DNA of 10,763 nucleotides from an uncultured Novosphingobium sp. (GTDB lineage Bacteria; Pseudomonadota; Alphaproteobacteria; Sphingomonadales; Sphingomonadaceae), in assembly GCA_937860195.1 (NCBI GenBank), contig CALMBN010000230.1, forward strand, positions 1-10,763, read 5' to 3'. Under the pieces are notes generated by a model, which saw only the letters and a program-made list of their open reading frames with translations, was not told the origin of the DNA and searched no databases. Position numbers and translations under genes: made by a program. Below are positions 1 through 6,482 of the stretch, in pieces. Within the stretch, counting starts at the first letter, position 1, and each line of letters starts with the position of its first letter.

Positions 1-40
1 AAGGACAGTGCTTCGACAAGCTCAGCATAGACGGGTATTG
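1..40. repeat. Fragment of a dispersed-looking short repeat
   Basis: The first bases contain TTCGACAAGCTCAGCA (12-27), with self-complementary pieces GCTT-CGAC-AAGC and an outer TGCT/AGCA pair. Sequences of this form are, from memory, scattered between genes in many proteobacterial genomes including sphingomonads. Only one copy lies in this window, so repetition cannot be shown here. It sits at the very edge of the sequence, downstream of the minus-strand gene that ends at 64. No function is claimed. Confidence 0.45.
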
Positions 41-63
41 GTTCAGATTATCAGGCCGACGGT

Positions 64-1026
64 TTAGGGCCGCGGAACGAATTTCTCGCCGGTTTCCTCG
101 TCGATAAAGGCGATCAAGGCCTTTTCCATCTCGTCAAGCTCCTCGTCGGCATCAAGCATATCCCGCAGCCAGACTTGTTCGGCCGGTTCGAGTGCGGCGG
201 CGGCTTCGGCATCGTCGTCCCACGCACCCAGCTCATCCTCTTCGCTGTCCAGCTCGAGCAAGCTGCCAAAGCCCTCGCGCGGGTCTGATCGGGCCATGCG
301 GCTCAGAAATCCGCCGATTCCGCCGCCCTCCTTGTTCATAAAGGCCTCGAGTTCGGCCGCGCGCTCAGCACTCAGCGCCTCGTGCCCGCCGAAGCCGAGC
401 AGGAACTGCGCAACGCCCTTGACGAACAGGTCGTGCCATTCCGGGCAATTGACTTCAAACAGGGTCGCGTCCTTGATCCGGAACAGCATTTCGGCTTCAG
501 CCTTGCTGACCCCGGCCGGGCGTTCGCTGCCGGTGCCAAAAATCAACCGCCTGAGCATCGCAACCTCGGTGGTGTTGATCCCTTGGGTGGTCAGCTGGCC
601 ATGGCGGGTCGGGCCTTCGCCCTGCGTAACGGCTTCCTCGACCTGGCGCAGCGCATAATCGCGCAGTGTTTGCGGGGCGCTGGTCGAGACCTCGATGACC
701 CGAATCAGCAGTTCCAGCTCGGCCATGGTGCCAACGCGGCCGTCACGATCGATCCTGGCGATCAGTTCGTCGGCCATTTCCTGATCGATATAGCCAGAAG
801 GCTCGACCGTGTGGACGACGAAGCTGGTCATCGCTTCAACGAAGAAGTCACACCAGTCGGCACCCGAATCCGCTGTGGTTTCGTTGGCGACGAACAGCGT
901 TTCCGCTTCGTCAGGGCTCATCCTGCCGTCGGCCCAGCCCAGGCGCCGCAGCGCGAGGATTTCCGCCGCAGAAATATGACCGTCTTCCGCGATCTGGATG
1001 GTCAGGTTGCCGAAATCGAAACTCAT
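64..1026 (-). CDS. Conserved hypothetical protein with an internal duplication (weak TerB resemblance)
   Basis: A 320-residue protein, ATG at 1026 and TAA at 64-66. There is no signal peptide and no membrane segment, so it is probably cytosolic. It contains two copies of one unit. The first (about residues 18-111) has LRRLGWADGRMSPDEAETLF followed by W58-x-D60 and F62-V63. The second (about 150-245) has LRRLIFG, then SKAEAEMLF, then W197-x-D199 and F201-V202. The acidic C-terminus (about 279-310, with LRDMLDADEELDEMEKAL) looks like a third partial copy of the opening helix pair. The ADGRxSxxEAExL pattern recalls TerB-like or calcium-binding-like helical folds, but that is weak and I assign no function. 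The Shine-Dalgarno match is poor. A CtrA-like site lies about 50 nt upstream. The gene reads in the same direction as the lipoprotein operon behind it, across a 96-bp gap, so it may have its own promoter. Confidence 0.85.
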   Translation of the reverse strand: MSFDFGNLTIQIAEDGHISAAEILALRRLGWADGRMSPDEAETLFVANETTADSGADWCDFFVEAMTSFVVHTVEPSGYIDQEMADELIARIDRDGRVGTMAELELLIRVIEVSTSAPQTLRDYALRQVEEAVTQGEGPTRHGQLTTQGINTTEVAMLRRLIFGTGSERPAGVSKAEAEMLFRIKDATLFEVNCPEWHDLFVKGVAQFLLGFGGHEALSAERAAELEAFMNKEGGGIGGFLSRMARSDPREGFGSLLELDSEEDELGAWDDDAEAAAALEPAEQVWLRDMLDADEELDEMEKALIAFIDEETGEKFVPRP

Positions 1027-1074
1027 AGCAGGTGGATTCCCGTCAAAATGCGGGTTCCTGATGCCAAAATAACC

Positions 1075-1089
1075 TTAAATCCGGGTTAC
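1075..1089. promoter_or_regulatory. Possible CtrA-type site (TTAA-N7-TTAC)
   Basis: In the 96-bp gap before the 320-aa gene, the plus strand reads TTAA, seven bases, then TTAC. The alphaproteobacterial CtrA consensus is TTAA-N7-TTAA, so this matches 7 of 8 fixed positions. It lies about 49 nt upstream of the minus-strand ATG at 1026, a plausible promoter position. One near-match can arise by chance. No clear -35/-10 pair was recognised beside it. Confidence 0.2.
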
Positions 1090-1105
1090 TCACGTTTGTT
1101 GGGAG

Positions 1106-1117
1106 CAGGCCGGCCTG
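1106..1117. repeat. 12-bp perfect palindrome after the lipoprotein gene
   Basis: CAGGCCGGCCTG is a perfect palindrome 5 nt past the stop codon of the minus-strand lipoprotein gene. It has no loop and no following T-run, so it is not a standard intrinsic terminator. It could be chance in GC-rich DNA. Confidence 0.3.
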
Positions 1118-1122
1118 GTCAG

Positions 1123-1539
1123 CTAGCGTCCGCGCAGCGCCAAGATGCACGCGGCGCGATCGACATCCTGTCCGTCGCTGGAACGGCGCGCGTCGACATA
1201 GGTCGCCTGCGGCTCGGTCCCCTTACCAGGCGGATAGAGGTAGATATCGAGCACACAGGTCGGGCTGGCAAACTGCAGCTTGCGGGCATCGCCCTCCCAC
1301 ACGTCCAGCCGGGCCGGGCCAAACTGACGCGTGAGATCGCCCGCGGTCGCGCCGATCACCCCCTCAAGCCCCGGCGCTGTCAGCACCTGCGCGCGCGGTG
1401 GTGGGGATTTGACCGGCGGTCGGACCGGGGTGGGAAGTTTGATGGCGGGGCGGGACTGCGGGCGCGGAGCCGCACTGCCAGCGGCGCAAGCGGCGAGCGG
1501 CAGGCTCAGGGCCAATATCGGAAACAGCTTGCGGATCAT
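1123..1539 (-). CDS. Small predicted lipoprotein
   Basis: A 138-residue protein. The start at ATG 1539 is preferred over an in-frame upstream start at 1581, because it begins directly with a lipoprotein signal: MIRK, a hydrophobic stretch, then the lipobox L-A-A-C with acceptor Cys18. The mature N-terminus is Ala/Pro/Arg-rich, a likely tether across the periplasm (residues about 19-55). A small C-terminal domain follows (about 56-138), with G-x-T-A-G-D-L-x-x-x-F-G-P and E-G-D-A-R, then two cysteines. The L-x-x-x-FG-P...EG pattern recalls SmpA/OmlA-like lipoproteins, though this is only a resemblance. The ATG overlaps the stop of the upstream EI24-like gene (ATGA, 1536-1539), so translation is probably coupled. 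There is an AAGGGG 11 nt upstream, a rather distant SD. The exact role is unknown. Confidence 0.82.
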   Translation of the reverse strand: MIRKLFPILALSLPLAACAAGSAAPRPQSRPAIKLPTPVRPPVKSPPPRAQVLTAPGLEGVIGATAGDLTRQFGPARLDVWEGDARKLQFASPTCVLDIYLYPPGKGTEPQATYVDARRSSDGQDVDRAACILALRGR

Positions 1540-2207
1540 GCCGGTGGCAGCCCCTTGCGATGGATCAGGTGAACTGCGCAAGCTGCGCCAAGGAACGGTG
1601 CGACGAAATTGACTACAGGCACGGTGAGCAGAAGCGCGGTCACCCCGCCAAGGGCCAGCCGCTCAATCCCAGTCAGCGGCGGGGGGCTGCCTGGCGACAG
1701 GCAATGCCGCAGCCAGACCATGTCCTGCAACTCGCGCCCCAACAGCGCCGCGTTGACCGCCAGGAATACAAGCGGTGCGCCAATTCCGGTCACTGCCAGC
1801 ACCAGCGCAACCGGCAGGGCCAGCAGGTTGAACAGCAGTGCCCGACCCGCACCGGCCAGTGCCCGCCCGGCTTCTTCGCGCAAACCCAGCTTACGGGCCT
1901 GCGCTGCCATTTCGGGATAGTCGCGGGCCTCGATCGCCTGCACGACCTCGTCGGCGAACACTTGCAGCACGGCCAGCGCGATGATCCGCCACAATAGCCA
2001 GCCGGCAATCAGGACCAGCACGGCGGCGACCAGTTGGCCCAGCTCTGCGGTCTCGGGATAGCGGCTTAGCAAAACCGAAAGCCCCCACCATGACCCGCCG
2101 CCCAGCACGGCAAAAACCAGCAGGGTTACAGCCAGACTCTTGAGCCAGATTGGCAACAGGCGCGGATCGGTAATCCGGGACACGGCAAGGGCAAAGGCAG
2201 TTAGCAT
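1536..2207 (-). CDS. EI24/CysZ-like integral membrane protein
   Basis: A 223-residue membrane protein. The start is set at ATG 2207; the reading frame extends to 2303, but that extra N-terminus (rich in Gly, Pro and Arg) does not look like protein and runs into the promoter space of the divergent kinase gene. Hydrophobic segments lie at about residues 24-48, 57-82, 123-152 and 186-212. Between the second and third is a polar helix region containing F84-A-D-E-V. The sequence after the third, NAALLGRELQDMVWLRH (about 152-168), matches the signature of the EI24 family. That family includes CysZ, a sulfate uptake protein in enterobacteria, but most alphaproteobacterial members have no proven substrate and no cysteine-biosynthesis genes are seen here. 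It heads a two-gene operon with the lipoprotein through a 4-nt overlap. Confidence 0.87.
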   Translation of the reverse strand: MLTAFALAVSRITDPRLLPIWLKSLAVTLLVFAVLGGGSWWGLSVLLSRYPETAELGQLVAAVLVLIAGWLLWRIIALAVLQVFADEVVQAIEARDYPEMAAQARKLGLREEAGRALAGAGRALLFNLLALPVALVLAVTGIGAPLVFLAVNAALLGRELQDMVWLRHCLSPGSPPPLTGIERLALGGVTALLLTVPVVNFVAPFLGAACAVHLIHRKGLPPA

Positions 2208-2317
2208 TGCTGCTGGAATTGCCCGCCCGCCCGGCCCTGTCAACGCTGCTTCCCTGCGGAGCCAAAAGCCGCTAGGCGCGGCGCACTTTTCCCCAGGTAC
2301 CATGAAGGATTGTCCGC
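2208..2317. promoter_or_regulatory. Divergent promoter region between the EI24-like gene and the PfkB kinase
   Basis: This 110-bp gap separates two divergently read genes and must hold both promoters. It includes an inverted repeat GCCGC-TAGGC-GCGGC (around 2267-2281), enclosed by AAAAG on one side and CTTTT on the other. No confident -35/-10 pair was recognised. The kinase has a good Shine-Dalgarno AAGGA at 2305-2309, eight bases before its ATG. Confidence 0.4.
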
Positions 2318-3313
2318 ATGTCCAAGCCCAGCATTCAGGTCATCGCCATCGGCAACGCCATCGTCGATGTCATGGCTCCGTGTGCGGATGAGCTGATCGG
2401 GCGGTTCGGAATGACGCGCGGCGGAATGACCCTGGTCGATACCGACCGCGCCAACGAACTCTACGCCGCGATGGGGCCTGCGCGAGATATTTCAGGCGGC
2501 TCTGCGGCCAATACCTTGGCCGGGCTGGCTGCGCTCGGCTCGACCTGCGCCTTTATCGGGCAGGTTGCTGACGACCAGCTGGGCGAAGTCTTTGCGCATG
2601 ATATCCGGGCCGGCGGCATTCGCTTTGACACCCCGGTCCGCGCCGGGGATCCGCCAACGGCGCGCTGCCTGATTTTCGTGACCCCTGATGGCCAGCGGAC
2701 GATGAACACCTTTCTGGGGGCATCGCAATTCCTTCCGGCGGACGCGCTCGATGAAGCGGCGATTGCCGATGCCGAAGTTCTCTACCTGGAAGGGTATCTG
2801 TGGGATCCCGAAGAGCCGCGCGCGGCGATGCGCCGGGCGATTGCGGCAGCTCGGGGTGCTGGCCGCAAGGTTGCGTTTACACTGTCGGATGCCTTTGTCA
2901 TTGCGCGCCACGGTGATGATTTCCGCAGCATGATCGCGGCGGGTGAGATCGATATCCTGTTCGCCAACCACATCGAACTCGCAGCTCTGACTGGCGAGGA
3001 CGATTTCCACGCCGGAATCGCTGCGTTGCAAGACAAGGTGCCGTTGCTGGTTGTCACGCGCAGTGAACGCGGCGCTGTTGCTGTGACCGGCGGCGAATTG
3101 TTCGAAGTTCCGGCCGAACCGGTTGCGACCGTGGTTGATACCACCGGCGCGGGCGACCTGTTCGCAGCCGGGTTCCTCCACGGCCATGTGGGTGGCCGCC
3201 CGGTTTCGGAATGCCTGACCCTTGGCGCGATCTGCGCGGCCGAGATCATCTCGCACTACGGCGCCCGGCCCGAAGCTGACCTGATGGACCTGATCAAACG
3301 GCGCATGGGTTGA
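2318..3313 (+). CDS. PfkB-family carbohydrate/nucleoside kinase (adenosine-kinase-like)
   Basis: A 331-residue cytosolic kinase of the ribokinase/PfkB superfamily, which transfers the gamma-phosphate of ATP to a sugar or nucleoside hydroxyl. The start is supported by AAGGA 8 nt upstream. The N-terminal strand IAIGNAIVD (9-17) and the glycine motif SGGSAANT (59-66) form the substrate side. The NxxE motif is N217-H-I-E220. The C-terminal signature DTTGAGD (274-280) supplies the anion hole and the catalytic base D280, followed by FAAGF. All key residues are intact and the length is typical. Many sphingomonad homologues are annotated as adenosine kinase, but substrate specificity (adenosine, fructose, other sugar) cannot be decided from the sequence. 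The neighbouring genes do not form a sugar-use operon. Confidence 0.95.
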   Translation: MSKPSIQVIAIGNAIVDVMAPCADELIGRFGMTRGGMTLVDTDRANELYAAMGPARDISGGSAANTLAGLAALGSTCAFIGQVADDQLGEVFAHDIRAGGIRFDTPVRAGDPPTARCLIFVTPDGQRTMNTFLGASQFLPADALDEAAIADAEVLYLEGYLWDPEEPRAAMRRAIAAARGAGRKVAFTLSDAFVIARHGDDFRSMIAAGEIDILFANHIELAALTGEDDFHAGIAALQDKVPLLVVTRSERGAVAVTGGELFEVPAEPVATVVDTTGAGDLFAAGFLHGHVGGRPVSECLTLGAICAAEIISHYGARPEADLMDLIKRRMG

Positions 3314-3448
3314 ACAGGGCCGGATTGTGCTGCGATTGCGCCCAAATACCGATTCTCGAATCGATTCCCACAGACTTATCCACTAGTCTTGACCTTCAGG
3401 TGATTCGCGACCGCACTTAGAAGCGGCGCGCAGCCGGGGGTCGGGTCG
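3314..3448 (+). promoter_or_regulatory. mipZ upstream region: four GANTC sites and a near-consensus DnaA box
   Basis: This 135-bp gap contains GANTC sequences at 3351-3355, 3358-3362, 3363-3367 and 3402-3406, three of them packed as GATTCTCGAATCGATTC. GANTC is the target of the alphaproteobacterial cell-cycle methyltransferase CcrM. TTATCCACT (3376-3384) differs from the DnaA box TTATCCACA at one base. A possible -35, TTGACC, lies at 3389-3394. A weak -10-like CACTTA lies at about 3414-3419 (19-nt spacing), with the last GANTC between them. In Caulobacter, mipZ is among the genes whose transcription depends on GANTC methylation and GcrA. That similar control operates here is inferred. Confidence 0.5.
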
Positions 3449-4381
3449 ATGAACGTGGTCACTCCTATCGGACAATTTGCTGCGCGACGTGATGTCGCCA
3501 TGGATGGCGAACATCCGCAGGTGATCGTGGCAGACATCGCGGGTCGTCCGCGCGGTCCGGCCAGGATCATCACCGTTGCCAATGAAAAAGGCGGTGTCGG
3601 CAAGTCGACTCTGGCGTTCCATCTTGCCGTGGCGCTGGCCGATACCGGTCACAAGGTACTGGCGGTCGACCTTGACCGCCGCCAGCAATCGCTCAGCCGG
3701 GCCTTGATGGCGCGCGGCGGCACGGCCAAACGGCTGGGCGCACGCCTGCCCTTGCCGCGCCACCTGCTGCTCCAGCAGCACAGCGGAGCGCATCTGTGCC
3801 AGGAACTGGCCCGCGCCGGGTGGGACTGTGACTATGTCGTGATCGATGCTGCCGGCCATGACAGCCCGATTGCCCGGCGCGCGATTGCGCTGGCCGATAT
3901 GCTGGTTTCGCCGGTCAATTGTTCGTTCGTTGACCTCGAACTGCTTGGCCGGTTTCATCCGGTCACCCACAAGTTGACCGGGCCGGGGTGCTTCTCGGTG
4001 ACGGTGGCCGAATTGCGCGCCGCGCGGGCCGAAGCGGGGATGGCCCCGCTTGACTGGCTGGTCCTGCTCAACCGTAAACGGCGTGAAACCAGCCACAATC
4101 AGAGCCGGATCGAATCCGCGCTGCGCCGCCTGTCGCAACGGATGGATTTCCGGCTCGGCAGCGGATTGTATGAGCGGGTCGCCTACCGCGAGCTGGTGCT
4201 GCTGGGCCTGACTCACCTTGACTTGCACCGGATCCCTGATCTTGGTCGGATCAAAGCCGCAGCAGCGGGCGAAGTGATGCAGCTGCTCGATGATCTGGAC
4301 ATCGGGCAAGAGCTGAACGGCTTGCTGAGCAGCGCCGGGGTCGAACAGTTGAATCCAGCCTATTCATCCCACTTGGGATAG
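3449..4381 (+). CDS. mipZ: MipZ, ParA-type ATPase positioning the division plane
   Basis: A 310-residue P-loop ATPase of the ParA/MinD superfamily. In Caulobacter, MipZ binds ParB near the chromosome origins, forms a bipolar gradient and inhibits FtsZ assembly away from midcell. The deviant Walker A motif is NEKGGVGKST (45-54), with signature lysine K47 and P-loop lysine K52. The switch segment DLDRRQQSLSR spans 74-84 and the Walker B-like strand VVIDAAGHDSP spans 130-140. MipZ-specific features, rather than plasmid ParA ones, are LPLPRH (100-105), LLNRKR (206-211) and ERVAYREL...GLTHLDL (242-259). A stretch of 38 residues precedes the first beta strand (RIITVANEKGG), longer than the few residues I recall in Caulobacter MipZ. 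Either this is a real extension or the start is M18 (3500); neither start has a strong SD. parB is not nearby. The 3' end overlaps the convergent AraC-type gene by 22 nt. Confidence 0.92.
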   Translation: MNVVTPIGQFAARRDVAMDGEHPQVIVADIAGRPRGPARIITVANEKGGVGKSTLAFHLAVALADTGHKVLAVDLDRRQQSLSRALMARGGTAKRLGARLPLPRHLLLQQHSGAHLCQELARAGWDCDYVVIDAAGHDSPIARRAIALADMLVSPVNCSFVDLELLGRFHPVTHKLTGPGCFSVTVAELRAARAEAGMAPLDWLVLLNRKRRETSHNQSRIESALRRLSQRMDFRLGSGLYERVAYRELVLLGLTHLDLHRIPDLGRIKAAAAGEVMQLLDDLDIGQELNGLLSSAGVEQLNPAYSSHLG

Positions 4382-5166
4382 CGCAGGATCGGGGTTTGCC
4401 CTTGCAAAAAGCTGCGCGGCAAGGTGCCTGTCAGCGCCTTGAAGTCACGGATGAAGTGCGATTGGTCGGAATAGCCTGCTTCATGGGCGAGTGCGGTCCA
4501 GCTGGTGCCGGGTTCAAGCTCCTTGCGATGAACGGCGTGGCCGATCCGGCAGATCCGCGCGTAGTGCTTCGGGTTTAGCCCGGTCAGCGCCCGGAAGCGC
4601 CGCTGGAAATGGCGCAGTGAAAGGCCGGCGGCATCGGCCAGGTCCTGGATCGGAACAGTCCCGCGCAATTTCCTGAGCCGCGTGGCTTCCCGGGCGACCG
4701 GATCTTCGCAAGATCCGTCGGCCGAAAGCGCAATCAACCAGCGCTCGACCGGGGCAACCATGTCGTCCCAGCATGCGGCCGAACGGAGTTCTTGCAGAAG
4801 TCCTGCCGGGGGATCGATCGACTGAAACGTGTCGACAAGTGCCACCGGATTGACACCGAACAGCCGTCCTGCCGCCGCTGGCTGCAGCCGGGCCGAAAAT
4901 GTCCGCAAAGGACCGACAATTTCCATATCATAGCGGTAGTGCGTGAGTGGGCCGAACAGCCCGGCGACCGGGGCAGTTCGGCGGGTTCGGGTATCGAGAT
5001 CGTAGAGACCTTGTTCGCCCTCCAGCACAAACTGAATAAAACAGTTTGGCCGCGCCGGAATCACCCGGCGAACCAGCTCGCCGCGGTCAGCGACTTCACC
5101 TCCGACATGACCGATCAGGCATGAATCGAGCTCTCGGGAGATTCCGTCAAGCAGGGTGATTTTCAC
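4360..5166 (-). CDS. AraC-family transcriptional regulator
   Basis: A 268-residue regulator. I chose GTG at 5166 because GAGGA lies 5 nt upstream. The open frame continues further up, but that part lies inside purD and is not protein-like. The N-terminal part (about 1-150) is an AraC-type sensing domain with FGPLTHYRYDMEIVGPLRTF (about 71-90), similar to regulators whose N-domain is called DUF6597; its ligand is unknown. The C-terminal DNA-binding domain has two helix-turn-helix units. The first is IQDLADAAGLSLRHFQRRFR (about 173-192) and the second includes WTALAHEAGYSDQSHFIRDF (about 223-242), ending with the family-typical F-K-x-L-T-G...P-x-x-F. The 34-nt gap behind purD suggests read-through transcription. 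No operator or obvious target gene was seen. Confidence 0.9.
   Translation of the reverse strand: MKITLLDGISRELDSCLIGHVGGEVADRGELVRRVIPARPNCFIQFVLEGEQGLYDLDTRTRRTAPVAGLFGPLTHYRYDMEIVGPLRTFSARLQPAAAGRLFGVNPVALVDTFQSIDPPAGLLQELRSAACWDDMVAPVERWLIALSADGSCEDPVAREATRLRKLRGTVPIQDLADAAGLSLRHFQRRFRALTGLNPKHYARICRIGHAVHRKELEPGTSWTALAHEAGYSDQSHFIRDFKALTGTLPRSFLQGQTPILRYPKWDE
4366..4379. repeat. Short inverted repeat in the mipZ/araC-type 3' overlap
   Basis: ATCCC-ACTT-GGGAT sits inside the 22-nt overlap of the two convergent genes and could form a 5-bp stem with a 4-nt loop in either transcript. No T-run follows on either side, so a role as a bidirectional terminator is only a possibility. Confidence 0.25.
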
Positions 5167-5200
5167 GTCGTTCCTCGAGCAATTGGAATCGTTTGACCAA

Positions 5201-6481
5201 TTACTCTTTAGCTTCGCGTTCAACTTCGCGCCAACCGATATCGTGGCGAAAAAACCCATCATTGAAATCGATTTTATTAATAGCGTGATAGGCAATCTTT
5301 TGCGCCGCCCCGACGCTCTGGCCGCTGGCTGTGACGTTGAGCACCCGGCCACCCTTGCTGACCAGCCGGCCACCATCCATTGCCGTTCCGGCGTGAAAGA
5401 CCTTGGCTCCCTCGGCCTCGGCCTTGGCCAGAGCGCCGATTTCGCCGCCCTGCGCAGGGGCTCCGGGATAGCCGCTTGCGGCGATCACCACGGTCAGCGC
5501 CGCATTGTCCGAAAACCGCGGCGGCGGCAGGGTGGCGAGGCGGTTTTCGGCCGTGGCCAGCAGCAACTCGGCCAGATCACCCTCATAACGCAGCATCAGC
5601 ACCTGACATTCCGGGTCGCCAAACCGGCAATTGTACTCGATCAGCTTGACGCCTTGGTTCGTCAGCATCAGTCCGGCGAACAGCACCCCGGAATAAGGCG
5701 TGCCCTCATCCGCCAACCCGCGCACTGTCGGGGCAATGATCCGCTCCAGCGTCTCTCCTTCAAGCAGCGGGGTCAGCACCCGCGCCGGACTGTAGGCTCC
5801 CATTCCGCCGGTATTGGGCCCCACATCACCGTCACCAACGCGCTTGTGATCTTGTGCCGAGCCGAACGGGACCACGGTGTGCCCATCGGTGATCGCAAAG
5901 AAGCTGACCTCCTCGCCCTCCATGAACTCCTCGATCACGGCCTCGGCTCCGGCCGCGCCAAACCGGCCAGAGAAGATCTCGCGCACCGCCTGCTCAGCCT
6001 CGGCGCGCGACATCGCGACGGTGACGCCCTTGCCTGCGGCCAGCCCATCGGCCTTGATCACCACCGGGATTGCGAAAGCATCAAGAGCGGCAAGCCCTTG
6101 CGCTTCGGATGTGACGCGCACGAAGCCGGCGGTCGGGATATTGTGGCGTTCGCACAGTTCCTTGGTGAAAGCCTTTGACCCTTCAAGCTGTGCGGCGGCC
6201 TTGCCTGGGCCGAACACCGGCACGCCCGCGGACCGCAAGCTATCGGCCAGCCCGTCGACCAACGGCGCCTCGGGCCCGATCACCACCAGCCCGATCCGGC
6301 GCTCCTCGCAGAACGCTACTACGGCAGCATGGTCTTCGATGGTCAGATCGACCAGTTCGGCGTGCGCAGCGATGCCGGGATTTCCGGGGCAGGCGAACAG
6401 CCTGGTGCAGAGCGGGGATTGCGCCAGCTTCCACGCCAGCGCATGTTCGCGTCCGCCCGAACCGATCAGCAGGATATTCAT
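5201..6481 (-). CDS. purD: Phosphoribosylamine--glycine ligase (GAR synthetase)
   Basis: A 426-residue cytosolic enzyme of the ATP-grasp superfamily. It performs the second step of de novo purine synthesis: 5-phosphoribosylamine + glycine + ATP gives glycinamide ribonucleotide. Visible motifs in order are [12 protein letters not shown] (6-17), GPEAPLVDG (69-77), the ATP-grasp strand [14 protein letters not shown] (about 141-154), [10 protein letters not shown], and [12 protein letters not shown], which contains the PurD signature RFGDPE with metal ligands. Length and motif order are complete, with no break. The last 30 residues are unusually AT-rich compared with the rest. The ATG at 6481 overlaps the ATG of the divergent xseA (CATG, 6479-6482), so its leader and promoter must lie inside xseA. 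An AGGGCGG at 6488-6494 (read on the minus strand) is the only SD-like element. Confidence 0.97.
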   Translation of the reverse strand: MNILLIGSGGREHALAWKLAQSPLCTRLFACPGNPGIAAHAELVDLTIEDHAAVVAFCEERRIGLVVIGPEAPLVDGLADSLRSAGVPVFGPGKAAAQLEGSKAFTKELCERHNIPTAGFVRVTSEAQGLAALDAFAIPVVIKADGLAAGKGVTVAMSRAEAEQAVREIFSGRFGAAGAEAVIEEFMEGEEVSFFAITDGHTVVPFGSAQDHKRVGDGDVGPNTGGMGAYSPARVLTPLLEGETLERIIAPTVRGLADEGTPYSGVLFAGLMLTNQGVKLIEYNCRFGDPECQVLMLRYEGDLAELLLATAENRLATLPPPRFSDNAALTVVIAASGYPGAPAQGGEIGALAKAEAEGAKVFHAGTAMDGGRLVSKGGRVLNVTASGQSVGAAQKIAYHAINKIDFNDGFFRHDIGWREVEREAKE

Positions 6482-6482
6482 G
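6479..6482. promoter_or_regulatory. Overlapping divergent start codons of purD and xseA
   Basis: The tetranucleotide CATG carries the purD ATG on the minus strand (6481-6479) and the xseA ATG on the plus strand (6480-6482). There is no intergenic DNA between the two divergent genes. The xseA SD (AGGA, 6471-6474, five bases before ATG) is inside the purD coding sequence, and the purD leader is inside xseA. Promoters must therefore be embedded in the partner genes, or one start must lie further downstream. Confidence 0.75.

Noticed and set aside
382..1572. A 396-codon plus-strand open frame opposite the 320-aa and lipoprotein genes
   Set aside because: It crosses two good minus-strand genes and the gap between them, has an Arg/Asp/Gly-rich unstructured composition, and has no family motif. 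Typical of the antisense strand of GC-rich DNA.
3383..4309. A 308-codon minus-strand open frame opposite mipZ
   Set aside because: No recognisable domain, and it is fully covered by a clear MipZ with all motifs intact.
5156..6178. A 340-codon plus-strand open frame opposite purD
   Set aside because: Shadow of purD: composition is that of antisense translation and no motif is present.
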